Shown: positions 22,543 to 31,955 of the stretch, in pieces
How positions within the stretch are numbered: the stretch's first letter is position 1
How the letters are laid out: every line of letters starts with the position of its first letter
The notes under the pieces: generated by a model
What the model was told of the DNA's origin: nothing
What the model saw: the letters and a program-made list of their open reading frames with translations, nothing else
The model's database searches: none
Assembly (NCBI RefSeq): GCF_030161615.1
Contig: NZ_BSUN01000001.1
Span: forward strand, 1 to 64,000
Length of the DNA stretch: 64,000 nt
Reading direction: 5' to 3'
DNA from: Demequina litorisediminis
GTDB taxonomy: Bacteria > Actinomycetota > Actinomycetes > Actinomycetales > Demequinaceae
Translations under genes and position numbers: made by a program

Positions 22543-22576
22543 GCCGCTGGGCCCGGAAGGACCGGGACCCAGCGGC
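22543..22576 (-). terminator. Terminator of rpsD
   Basis: A GC-rich hairpin (GCCGCTGGG...CCCAGCGGC, stem of about 14 pairs with one bulge) starts 30 bases after the rpsD stop and is followed on the minus strand by TTTGTC. It separates rpsD from alaS. Confidence 0.8.
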
Positions 22577-22605
22577 AAAGTGTGTCTTGCTGGTACTGCG
22601 CTCGC

Positions 22606-23235
22606 TTAGCGGGCGTAGTACTCGACGACGAGCCTGAACCTCGCAGGTCACGGGGACCTCGGCACGCTCGGGACGGCGGACCAGGCTTGGCGGTCGGCTT
22701 CTCGAGGGTGACGTCGAGGTAGTCCGGGACCTCGGGGAGCACGTCACGGTGCGCGCCAGCGGCGGCAGCCATGTAGGGCTCCATGGTGACAGCCTTGGGC
22801 TTGACCTGGATGGTCTGGCCGGGCTTCACGCGGAACGAGGGGCGGTCGACGATCTGACCGTCCACGAGGATGTGGCGGTGCAGAACGGCCTGACGGGCCT
22901 GCAGGATCGTGCGGCCGAAACCGGCACGCAGGACCAGCGCGTCGAGACGCATCTCGAGCAGGCTCGACGAACGCGTCACCGGTACGGCGCGAGTCCTTGC
23001 GAGCCTCCTCGAAGACGCGGGTCATCTGCTTCTCACGCAGGCCGTACTGGGCGCGAAGACGCTGCTTCTCGCGCAGACGAACGGCGTAGTCGCTTTCCTT
23101 GCGGCGGGCGGTACGACCGTGCTCGCCGGGCGGGTAGGGACGCTTCTCGAAGTGCTTCACGGCCTTCGGCGTCAGGGCGAGGCCGAGGGCACGCGAGAGC
23201 CGCACCTGGCGGCGTGCCTTCTGAACTGAAGTCAT
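22606..23235 (-). CDS. rpsD: 30S ribosomal protein S4
   Basis: Primary 16S rRNA-binding protein that nucleates 30S assembly. The 208-residue product is the zinc-free form: [20 protein letters not shown], then the S4 domain [19 protein letters not shown]. Three extra bases at 22960-22964, 22683-22687 and 22631-22635 break the frame; correction restores the canonical end VVEYYAR followed by TAA. S4 is essential, so the breaks cannot be real in a living cell, which supports a read-error explanation. A hairpin terminator follows. Confidence 0.95.
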
Positions 23236-23261
23236 TCTTGGTGTTCCTTGCTTGATTGCCT

Positions 23262-23291
23262 CTGAGTGCGGGCGCGGTCGCCCGAACTCAG
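23262..23291 (-). promoter_or_regulatory. Candidate rpsD 5'-leader hairpin
   Basis: CTGAGT and ACTCAG flank a CGGGCG/CGCCCG stem, making a 12-pair hairpin with one mismatch, 27 bases upstream of the rpsD ATG. S4 autoregulates through leader structures in several bacteria, so this may be a ribosomal leader. It shows no clear match to a known S4 leader. Confidence 0.4.
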
Positions 23292-23396
23292 ATCACGAGA
23301 GATGTCGCGGCGACAGCAGCCAACCGTCCGCGAGGGCTCGACAATCCTAGCAGGTCAGGCGGGGGCGCGGCGGAGAAGCACGGGGTGTCGCTGCGG

Positions 23397-24753
23397 TCAG
23401 GAACCGTCGCGTCCGAGCATGTCCCTGATTCGCGCCATGCGGTCCGTCACGGTGCGTTCAAAGCCGTACTCGGTGGGCTGGTAGTAGCGGCTGCCGCGCA
23501 GCGAGTCCGGGAGGTACTCCTGGTGCGCCACGCCGCCGGGGGCATCGTGACTGTAGACGTAGGACTTCCCGTGGCCGATGCGCTCGGCACCCGCGTAGTG
23601 CGCGTCACGAAGATGCTGGGGCACCACGCCCGCCTTGCCCGCGCGCACGTCCGCGATCGCGGCGTCGATGGCGCGGTAGGAACGGTTGGACTTGGGGGCC
23701 GTCGCAAGATACGTCGTCGCCTCGGCGAGCGGGATACGCCCCTCGGGCATGCCAATGAACGTCACGGCGTCCGCCGCTGCTTGCGCGATCACGAGCCCCT
23801 GAGGGTCAGCCATGCCGATGTCCTCACTCGCGAGGATCACGAGGCGCCGCGCAATGAACCGGGGGTCCTCCCCCGCGACCACCATGCGCGCCAAGTAGTG
23901 CAGCGCGGCATCGACGTCCGAGCCGCGCACCGACTTGATGAAGGCGCTGATGACGTCGTAGTGCTGGTCGCCCGACTTGTCGTAGGCGACAAGAGCGGCG
24001 TCCATGGTGCGCTCGGTGATCTCCCCCGTGATCTCCGGCAGCGCGTCCTGTGTGCTGGAGCCCAGGCCCAGGGCGGCATCGGCCACCGCTTCGAGGAGGG
24101 TGAGTGCCTTGCGTGCGTCGGCGCCGGCAACCCGCAGGATGTGTTCGCGGGCCTGGGGCGCGAGGTTCACCCTGCCGTCGAGTCCTCGTGGGTCCGCCAC
24201 GGCGCGGTCGAGGAGCGCGCCGACGTCCTCGCTGGCAAGCGGCTGCAGGGTGAGCAGCAGGGAGCGCGACAGGAGCGGCCCCACCACGGAGAAGCCTGGG
24301 GTTCTCGGTGGTCGCGCCGATGAGCGTGACCCAGCGGTTCTCGACGGCGGGAAGCAATGCATCCTGCTGGGTGCGCGTGAAGCGGTGGATCTCGTCGACG
24401 AAGAGGACGGTCTCGCGCTCCCCCGTGGCGATGCGACGTTTGGAGTCGTCGATCACCGCACGCACGTCCTTGATGCCCGCAGTCACTGCGGACAGTTCGA
24501 CGAAGCGCCTGTTGCCCGCGACCAGGTACGCGAGGGTGGTCTTGCCGGTGCCCGGCGGACCCCACAGGATGACCGAGGTGGCAGGAGCGGCCTCCCCCAC
24601 GAGCCGGCGTAGCGGCGCGCCGTCGTGGAGCAGGTGCGCCTGACCCACGACCTCGTCGAGCACGCGAGGCCGCATGCGCACTGCGAGCGGCGCGGTGGGT
24701 CCGGGCTCTGGAACGCCGCTTCCCGTGCGCTCGGTCGACTCGAACAGGTCCAT
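23397..24753 (-). CDS. rarA: Replication-associated recombination protein RarA/MgsA
   Basis: AAA+ ATPase acting at stalled forks. The 451-residue product has [17 protein letters not shown], Walker [12 protein letters not shown], Walker [11 protein letters not shown], sensor 1 [11 protein letters not shown], and the MgsA C-terminal domain with [11 protein letters not shown] and [17 protein letters not shown] [15 protein letters not shown]. One extra base at 24293-24297, within NPSFSVVG, breaks the frame. It lies alone between rpsD and the accessory block. Confidence 0.93.
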
Positions 24754-24795
24754 GTGGCCCACCCTAGTTGCCCGGGGTGACATTCTGGTTCGCTA

Positions 24796-24827
24796 TTGAA
24801 AGATTCCTTTCGAAAGGATACTTTCAA
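24796..24827. promoter_or_regulatory. 32-bp palindromic operator before the ArsR-type gene
   Basis: TTGAAAGATTCCTTTC is followed by its near-perfect complement GAAAGGATACTTTCAA (14 of 16 pairs match, centre between 24811 and 24812). It ends 3 bases before the ATG at 24831 and stands out as AT-rich. It is probably the autoregulatory site of the adjacent winged-helix regulator. Confidence 0.65.
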
Positions 24828-24830
24828 AGC

Positions 24831-25450
24831 ATGACAGACTCACCGGCCCCGCAGCAGACGGCCCCCACCACCCCTGACGCGCCGTGGCCCACCCGGGAGA
24901 TCACGGACCCGAGCGAACTGCGCGCCCTCGCGCACCCCGTACGGTTCGCGCTCCTCGACCTGCTCGCCGCCGGTCCCCTCACCGCCACCCAGTGCGGTGA
25001 GCGCCTAGGCCAGACCCCCGCTAACTGCTCGTACCACCTGCGTCAGGCTCGAGCGCTTCGGGCACGTCACCCGCGCCGAGGGCGGCGTGGGGCGTGAGAG
25101 ACCGTGGAAGATCCGCTCCGAGGGGATCACCTGGGACACGTCAGGCCAGCCGGGAGCCGCGCAGGACCGCGCCGCCGACGCGCTATCCGACGTGATCGAG
25201 GACTACCGCTTCGGCGCCTGGAGGTCATACCGCGCGCGCCGACGCGACGAGCCCGAACAGTGGCGCGCCGCGGACATGTCTACCGACGTTGTCGCATGGA
25301 TGACGGCCGCAGAACTGACCGAGCCTCAAGGGGCAGATGATGGCGCTCTTCGCCCCCTTCGTGGACCGCGACCAGGCCCCCGAACGCCGCCCGGACGGCG
25401 CCCGCGCGGTGCGCTACTTCGGCTACGCCTACCCAGGCGACGAACGATGA
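24831..25450 (+). CDS. ArsR-family winged-helix regulator
   Basis: The 205-residue product has an HTH_20 domain at about 25-90: ELRALAHPVRFALLDLLAAG, then TATQCGERLGQTPANCSYHL and RQLERFGHV. The C-terminal half has WRSYRARR and the AELTELKGQMM helix seen in transporter-linked ArsR repressors. Two extra bases at 25045-25049 and 25322-25326 break the frame. The stop overlaps the MFS start as ATGA, so it probably represses the exporter from the palindrome upstream. The ligand is unknown. Confidence 0.85.
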
Positions 25451-26784
25451 CCTCCCCCACCACAGTGGTGCGCCGCCGCTTCGTCACCCTCACCGCCCTG
25501 CGCTGGCTCCCTACGGGTCTCGTCGCCCCCACCTTCGTGCTGCTCCTGAGCGCACGTGGGCTGTCGCTGGCCACCATCGGTCTCCTCACTGCGCTCTACA
25601 GCGCCACCACCGTGCTGAGCGAACTTCCCACCGGCGGCCTCGCCGACGTGCTGGGACGCCGCCCCGTCATCGTCGCCGCCGCACTCGTCAGTGCTGCATC
25701 GGCCATCATGCTGGCCGTATCGACGACGCTGCCGTGGCTGATCGCCGCCGCCGTGGTGATGGGGTTGGCGCGCGCCCTCGACTCGGGCCCCCTCGAGGCC
25801 TGGTACGTGGACGCGGTGCATGCGGTCGAGCCAGGGGCAGACCTCACGCCTGGCCTCGCGCGCGCCGCGATGGCGGAGTCGGTGGCGTTGTCCGCGGGCG
25901 CACTCGCCTCTGGCGCGGTCGTGGCCTGGGCGCCGATGCCGACATCGGACGCGCTCGTCATCGCACTCTCACTGCCCTTCCTTCTGAAGGCCGCTCTCAC
26001 CCTCGTGCAGTTGGTGTTCGTCGCACGCTGGGTGCACGACGACGTGGCCGCCACCACCGCCAGCGAAGCGGCCGACGCGACCGCGGGTGGTCGCGTCGCA
26101 CGCATCGTGGCGAACGCCACCGCCACCTCGCGGGACGTGCCCCACGCCATCGGACGCGGCGTACGGCTCGCGGTGGCGCGCCACACGCTACGCCGGCTCC
26201 TCCTCCTGACCGCAGCCTTCGGCGCCGCTCTCGCCGGCATCGAACTCCTGGCGCCGTCCCACGCCGCCAACCTGCTCGGCGGCACAGCCAACGCCGCCGG
26301 TCCCTACGCCGTCCTCGTCACTGCGGGCTTCCTGGGCTCCGCCGCCGGGTCGGCGCTCGCGCCCCTGGCAGGTCGACTCGCGCGGCGCTCGTCCCGTGCC
26401 GCCGCGCTGGCGGTCGCGGGCGCCGCCGTCTCCCTTGCCGTGGTCGCTGCGCCGTTCGCGGGCATCGCCGCCGCGGCTTTCATCGGGTTCTACGTGCTGC
26501 TGGGAGTCGCCTTCCCGCTGACGCAGACGCTGATGCATGCCGAGGTCACCGCGACCGAACGCGCCACGATGCTGTCACTGAACTCGATGGCCCTCCAGTC
26601 CACCGCCATCGTCATCACCGCGACACTCGGGGCGCTCGCGGTCGCCACGTCGACCGCCCTTGCGTTCGCGGTGATCGCGGTGGTGCTCGGGCTGGGCTCT
26701 CTCACCCTGGTGCGGTGGCCGCACGACCCGGCCCCGGCATCGGCCGGGACCACGTCGGCGACTACCGCCGAGGCATCGGCCTAG
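25447..26784 (+). CDS. MFS transporter
   Basis: An intact 445-residue protein with 12 predicted membrane segments. The first cytoplasmic loop carries the MFS signature GGLADVLGRRPV (residues about 60-72). It is very rich in Ala and Val. Tight coupling to the ArsR-type gene suggests drug or metabolite export under its control; the substrate cannot be told. Its TAG stop overlaps the stop of the convergent SLH gene in the sequence CTAG. Confidence 0.85.
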   Translation: MTSPTTVVRRRFVTLTALRWLPTGLVAPTFVLLLSARGLSLATIGLLTALYSATTVLSELPTGGLADVLGRRPVIVAAALVSAASAIMLAVSTTLPWLIAAAVVMGLARALDSGPLEAWYVDAVHAVEPGADLTPGLARAAMAESVALSAGALASGAVVAWAPMPTSDALVIALSLPFLLKAALTLVQLVFVARWVHDDVAATTASEAADATAGGRVARIVANATATSRDVPHAIGRGVRLAVARHTLRRLLLLTAAFGAALAGIELLAPSHAANLLGGTANAAGPYAVLVTAGFLGSAAGSALAPLAGRLARRSSRAAALAVAGAAVSLAVVAAPFAGIAAAAFIGFYVLLGVAFPLTQTLMHAEVTATERATMLSLNSMALQSTAIVITATLGALAVATSTALAFAVIAVVLGLGSLTLVRWPHDPAPASAGTTSATTAEASA

Positions 26785-27960
26785 TAGACGGCGTCGTAGT
26801 AGTCGCGCGGGTCGAACACCGCATCCATGTAGTAGAGCGAACGCCACCGGTGGAAGACACCGCGGTCGGAATTGGTGCCCGTGCCGTCCGACGTGTTGCC
26901 CTCGTAGAACCAGGCTCCGGAGGCTCGTGACGCGGTCCACGATGGCCGCGTGGCTGGTGCCGTCTCCGGCATGCCAGTTCATGAGCACCACGTCGCCGGG
27001 ATCCAGGTCCGAGAGGCTGACGTTCCAGTCGAGCACGCCCTCGGACTGCAGCCTTGCTGACGAAGGACGGCGAACCGTACTCGAGTCGAAGTACTTCTCC
27101 TTCGGCACGTAGCCCGGGTAGCCCGCGGCCTCAAAGACCCACGACACGTACACGGAGCACCACGCGCTGCTGCCGCCGATCCAGTCGTTGTACTTGTTGT
27201 TGCGGAAGGACGGCTCGCGGTAACCGACCTGCGAGCGGGCGGTCGCGAGAATCTCGCTCGGCTTCCACGTCACCTTTGGCGGCACGTAGGTGGGCGCCTT
27301 GTACGAGGACTTTCCGTAGCCGCGGAAGAGGAACGCGGCGGTCGCCGCACGCGAGGTGCCGTCGTAGGGACGGAACGTGCCGTCAGCGAAGCCGGTGGTC
27401 ATACCGGTGGAGGCGAGCCACGAGACCTCCTTGTAGAACTTCGACGACGTACGCATGTCCTTGAACCGAGACGACGACGGCGGCGAGTAGGACGGCGAAC
27501 CCTTGAAGCGATAGAGGAACGCGGCCATCGCCGAACGTGAGATGGGCTCGTCGGGGCGGAACGTGCCATCCGACCAACCCCGAGAGATCCCCTTGCGGTC
27601 CAGCCACACGATCTCCCGGTAGAACTTGTCGCTCTTACTGACGTCCTTGAAGGGCGACGAGCCGGGCAGGGAAACCGACGGCTTACCCGCCAGACGGTAG
27701 AGGAACGCCGCGAAGGCCTCGCGTGAGACCTCCCAGTTGGGGCGGAACGACTTGTCCGCGAATCCGGTGGTGATGCCCTTGGAGGTCAGCCACGAGATCT
27801 CGCGATAGAACTGATGCGAGCCGGTCACATCCCTGAAGCCCGTGGTCGCGGCCTGCGAGGGTTGAGGGGTCACCGTCACGAGGGCCACCGCCATGGTGGT
27901 GATGACTGCCCAGACGGCTACTTTTCTGCTGGCGCTTCGCTGCACGTCGACTCCTTGCAT
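26781..27960 (-). CDS. Secreted SLH-repeat protein with CHAP amidase-like domain
   Basis: The 392-residue product has a signal peptide (about 1-38, ending SQAATT), three SLH-type repeats of about 60 residues (FYREISWLTSKGITTGFADK, FYREIVWLDRKGISRGWSDG, FYKEVSWLASTGMTTGFADG), and a C-terminal CHAP domain with Cys in SSAWCSVYVSW and His in DGTSHAAIVDRV. It probably binds cell-wall polymer and cleaves peptidoglycan cross-links. Extra bases lie at 26921-26925 and 27050-27054, and a lost base at 27078-27081 (AGCTA read as AGTA). The net +1 fits the length. Confidence 0.88.
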
Positions 27961-28050
27961 GGTGCTCCTGCCTGCACCCCGGGGCGAGCGCATTCCGCCC
28001 ACCGTAACCCGCCACATATGAGAATGCCCCTCAGAAGCGCGGGCCCGCCC

Positions 28051-28992
28051 TCAGGAGGTGCGCGTGGGTGCCGTGGACGTACGGGCCGGCCGAACGCGCT
28101 CCTCGAGAGTTGCCCCCACCTCGGCCAGAAGGTCCACCACGGCACTCACGGCGCGGCGCTGCGCACGGTCTCGCCGCGCCAGCGCCACGATGCTCCTGGT
28201 TGCGCGCACCCCGGTGAGCGGCAGCAACACCAGTCCGGCGCTCGCAGGCGTTGAGAAGCGAGGGAGAAGCCCGACCCCGTGGCCCGCCTCCACCAGAGAC
28301 TCCACCAGGCGGTTGTCCCGCACCCGCGCGATGCGGTTCAGGGGCACCCCGCTCGCCGCCTCGATCGACTCGTGAATGGTGCCGAAGGGATACCCGGGCG
28401 GTACCGCCACCCAGGGCTCATGACAGACGTCCGCAGGCCCGACGGCATCCCTCGAGGCGAGGCGGTGGTGTGAGGGGACGGCGACGTCGATGGGCTCGCG
28501 CAACACCACCCGGGACACGAGCCCGTGCGCGCCCGCGGGAACATCGGCGCTCAGACTGTGCGCGATGACGAGGTCGGCGTCCGCGGTGCGTGCGGCGTAG
28601 TCAGCCTCGGCGAGATCGAAGTCATCGAGGACTACGTCGATCAGGGTGTCGGCAAGCCGCGTGAACAGGCCCGGCATGAGGGCGGCGCCCGCGCTGGGAA
28701 GGGTCCCGATCTTGACCGTGCCCGCGGGCGCTCCCCTGCCGGCGTCCAGCCTCCCCTGGACTCGCGCGACAGCGGTCAAGACATCGTCGGCGCCATCGGC
28801 GAGGATCTGACCGGCCCACGTGAGTCGTAGCCCCCGCGAGTAGGGCTCCACCAGCGCCACCCCCAGTTCGCGCTCCGCGGTCTTCAACTGCTGCGACAGC
28901 GCCGAGGGCGTACGAAAGCTCGCCTCTGCGACGGCCGCCAACGTGCCCCTGTCTCGCAGGTCCCGCAGCAGTTCCAGGTGGCGCACTTCCAT
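28051..28992 (-). CDS. LysR-family transcriptional regulator
   Basis: An intact 313-residue protein. The N-terminal winged helix (RHLELLRDLRDRGTLAAVAE, TPSALSQQLKTAERELG) is followed by a LysR substrate-binding domain with GTLPSAGAALMPGLF and DLVIAHSL. It is divergent from the EamA exporter with 71 bases between starts, the standard arrangement for a LysR regulator and its target. Confidence 0.9.
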   Translation of the reverse strand: MEVRHLELLRDLRDRGTLAAVAEASFRTPSALSQQLKTAERELGVALVEPYSRGLRLTWAGQILADGADDVLTAVARVQGRLDAGRGAPAGTVKIGTLPSAGAALMPGLFTRLADTLIDVVLDDFDLAEADYAARTADADLVIAHSLSADVPAGAHGLVSRVVLREPIDVAVPSHHRLASRDAVGPADVCHEPWVAVPPGYPFGTIHESIEAASGVPLNRIARVRDNRLVESLVEAGHGVGLLPRFSTPASAGLVLLPLTGVRATRSIVALARRDRAQRRAVSAVVDLLAEVGATLEERVRPARTSTAPTRTS

Positions 28993-29002
28993 GAAGGCTC
29001 CC

Positions 29003-29026
29003 TACATAGTTAAGGCCTTCATTATT
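29003..29026. promoter_or_regulatory. Candidate LysR binding site
   Basis: The short divergent region holds TACATAGTTAAGGCCTTCAT, with an AAGGCCTT palindrome and T-N11-A spacing, and is AT-rich compared with its surroundings. It is positioned to control both lysR and the exporter gene. Confidence 0.4.
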
Positions 29027-29063
29027 GCTGGTGCATTCACACTCCACCAGCGAGACTCGGGCC

Positions 29064-29984
29064 ATGCCCACCCGCCACGTCCTCCTCGCCTTGACCGTCG
29101 CCGTGCTCTGGGGCCTCAATTTCCTCGCCATCCACGCCTCGCTTGAACAGTTCCCGCCGCTCTTCCTCGTGGCGCTACGGTTCGGGATCATCGCCATCCC
29201 CACCGTGCTCTTCGTCCCGCGCCCCCGTGTCCCGTGGAAGTGGCTCATCGCCTACGGGCTCGGCTTTGGCACCCTGCAGTTCCTGTTCCTGTATGCGGGC
29301 ATGACCGCAGGGTTCCCCACGGGACTCGCATCGCTCGTCCTCCAAGCATCGGCCCCCTTCACCGTGCTCCTCGGCGCAGCCTTCCTCGGCGAGCGCCTCG
29401 GGCGCCGAGCCCTGACCGGCATCGGCGCCGCCAGCGCGGGCCTCGTGGTGGTGGGCCTTTCGTACGGCGATGCGGCACCGCTCGGGCCCTTCTTGCTCGT
29501 ACTGTGCGGGGCGCTTGGATGGGCCTTAGGCAACATCGCCAGCAGGCAGGCCCGTGCCGACAAGCCTCTGAATCTCGTGCTGTGGATGAGCATCGTGCCG
29601 CCGCTGCCGATGCTCGCACTGTCGCTTGGCGTCGAGGGTCCAGCCCGCATCGGGGACGCTATCGCTACCTCGCTGAGCCCGGCCGCGATTCCGGCGTGGA
29701 TCGGCCTCGCCTACACGATTGCGCTGGGCACGCTGCTCGGGTCAGGGATCTGGGTGTGGCTGATGGCACGTCACCCCGCGGGGTCGGTCGCACCGTTCTC
29801 GATGCTGGTTCCGGTCGTCGGCATCGCCGCCGCATGGATCGTCCTCGACGAACGCCCCGCGTGGCTCGAGCTCGCGGGCGGCGTGCTCATCGTGGGCGGG
29901 GTGCTGTGGGCCTCACGGCAGCAAGCTCGGGACTCCAGCCAGCCGCACCCTGGGCAGCCCGCCACCGCATCGGCGCTCCCCTAG
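29064..29984 (+). CDS. EamA/DMT-family transporter
   Basis: An intact 306-residue protein with ten predicted membrane segments in two EamA repeats. The first begins MPTRHVLLALTVAVLWGLNF, and the second repeats the pattern around GALGWALGNIASRQA. RhaT/YdcZ-type exporters of this kind move amino acids or metabolites; the substrate is unknown. An upstream start at 29025 is possible, but the ATG at 29064 follows GAGACTCGGGCC and fits the family. Confidence 0.88.
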   Translation: MPTRHVLLALTVAVLWGLNFLAIHASLEQFPPLFLVALRFGIIAIPTVLFVPRPRVPWKWLIAYGLGFGTLQFLFLYAGMTAGFPTGLASLVLQASAPFTVLLGAAFLGERLGRRALTGIGAASAGLVVVGLSYGDAAPLGPFLLVLCGALGWALGNIASRQARADKPLNLVLWMSIVPPLPMLALSLGVEGPARIGDAIATSLSPAAIPAWIGLAYTIALGTLLGSGIWVWLMARHPAGSVAPFSMLVPVVGIAAAWIVLDERPAWLELAGGVLIVGGVLWASRQQARDSSQPHPGQPATASALP

Positions 29985-29990
29985 ATGCAC

Positions 29991-30046
29991 CAAATGGATC
30001 CATTTGTCTCATGTCAGCGCTTAGACGAGACAAATGGATCCATTTG
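29991..30046. repeat. Palindromic element: 20-bp perfect inverted repeat of 16-bp palindromes
   Basis: Left arm 29991-30010 (CAAATGGATCCATTTGTCTC) and right arm 30027-30046 are exact reverse complements, and each contains the self-complementary 16-mer CAAATGGATCCATTTG. The 16-base spacer has a central AGCGCT. It sits between the convergent stops of the EamA gene and aspS. It may form a cruciform or a bidirectional terminator, and it shares the CAAATG-N4-CATTTG core with the element at 59748. Confidence 0.85.
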
Positions 30047-30075
30047 ACGGAAAGACGGTGGGTGCTGCGGAAGGG

Positions 30076-31860
30076 TTAGGCGGTGGGAGCCTCCGCGGCC
30101 TCGTCGTCCACCTCGGCGACATAGTCCACGCCAGCCTCCGCGCGCTGCTCGTCCGTAATGGGAGCGGGCGCCGAGGTCAGCGGGTCGTAGCCGCCACCCG
30201 ACTTCGGGAACGCGATGACGTCGCGGATCGAGTCCGCGCCCGTCAGCAACGCCACGATGCGGTCCCAACCGAACGCGATGCCGCCGTGCGGAGGCGCGCC
30301 GAACGAGAAAGCCTCGAGCAGGAAGCCGAACTTTTCCTGAGCCTCCTCCTCGCCGATGCCCATGACCTTGAACACGCGCTCCTGCACGTCCTGGCGGTGG
30401 ATACGAATCGAACCGCCACCAATCTCGTTGCCGTTGCAGACGATGTCATACGCGTAGGCGAGCGCGTTGCCGGGGTCGGACTCGAACGAGTCGAGCCACT
30501 CGGGCTTGGGAGAGGTGAATGCGTGGTGCACGGCGGTCCACGACGAGTGGCCGAGCGCCACGTCGTCATCGTCCGCGTCGACAGCCTTGAACAGCGGCGC
30601 GTCGACCACCCAGCAGAACTCGAAGCGGTCGGGGTCCATCAGGCCCAGACGGCGTCCGATCTCCAGACGTGCGGCGCCGAGCAGGGCGCGTGACGCACCC
30701 GGCTTGCCGGCCGCGAAGAACACGCAGTCGCCGGGGTTCGCACCCGTGGCCTCGGCCAGTCCCGCGAGTTCTGCCTCGGAGAGGTTCTTGGCCACCGGCC
30801 CGGTCAGGGTGCCGTCCTCCTGCACCAAGACATACGCGAGGCCCTTGGCACCGCGCTGCTTGGCCCATTCCTGCCACGCGTCGAGGGTCTTGCGCGGCTG
30901 CGACGCGCCTCCGGGCATGACGACCGCACCGACGTACTCGTTCTGGAACACCCGGAACGGGGTGTCCTTGAAGTACGCGGTGAGTTCGGTGAGTTCGAGG
31001 CCGAAGCGCAGGTCGGGCTTGTCCGAACCGAAGCGAGCCATAGCGTCGTTGAACGTGATGCGCGGGATCGGCGTCGAGATCTCGACACCGATGAGGCTCC
31101 ACAGTTCCTTGACGATTTCCTCGCCAAGGGCGATGACGTCGTCCTGGTCGACGAAGGCTCATCTCGATGTCGAGCCTGAGTGAACTCGGGCTGGCGGTCT
31201 GCGCGGAAGTCTTCATCGCGGTAGCAGCGAGCGATCTGGTAGTAGCGCTCCATGCCGGCCACCATGAGCAGCTGCTTGAACAGCCTGCGGCGATTGCGGC
31301 AGCGCGTACCAGGACCCCGGCGCAAGGCGCGCGGGCACCAGGAAGTCGCGAGCACCCTCGGGCGTCGAACGCGTCAGCGTCGGCGTCTCGATCTCGAGGA
31401 ACTCGTGGCGGTCGAGCACGCGGCGTGCCGCCTGGTTCGCCTTGGAGCGCAGCACCAGGTTGGCGCGCGGCTGCGGACGGCGCAGGTCGATGTAGCGGTA
31501 CTTGAGGCGAGCCTCCTCGCCGACGGTGACGTGCTCATCCACGGGCATCGGCAGCGGCGCGGCCTCGTTGAGGATGGTCACCTCGGAGACGACCACCTCA
31601 ATCTCACCGGACGGGAGGTTGGGGTTCGCGGAACCTGCGGGGCGCTCGCGCACTTCGCCCGTCACCTGCAAGACGTACTCGTTGCGGAGGCTGTGGGCCA
31701 CCTCCTCGCGGATGACGACCTGGGCGAAACCCGAGGCGTCACGCAGATCAATGAACGCCACGCCGCCGTGATCGCGGCGACGCCCGACCCATCCGGCCAG
31801 AGTGACGGTGGTGCCCGCGTCGGTGGCGCGGAGGTTTCCTGCGAGGTGGGTGCGAAGCAC
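30076..31860 (-). CDS. aspS: Aspartyl-tRNA synthetase
   Basis: Bacterial-type class IIb synthetase of 593 residues: an N-terminal OB fold ([20 protein letters not shown]), the [20 protein letters not shown] core, motif 2 [19 protein letters not shown], a GAD insert and motif 3 [13 protein letters not shown]. It may be discriminating or not, depending on asparagine-pathway genes outside this window. Three extra bases at 31282-31286, 31173-31177 and 31155-31159 break the frame. The GTG start was chosen from the MLRTHLAG N-terminus. Confidence 0.95.
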
Positions 31861-31955
31861 GATCAACCTTTCTGGGCACGCTAGACGGGCGTGCCGGTTC
31901 GCTTGAGGGTTGCGGTCAAGTCTAGGGCCCACGCTGTGGGCCGGTGGCGTCAGCC

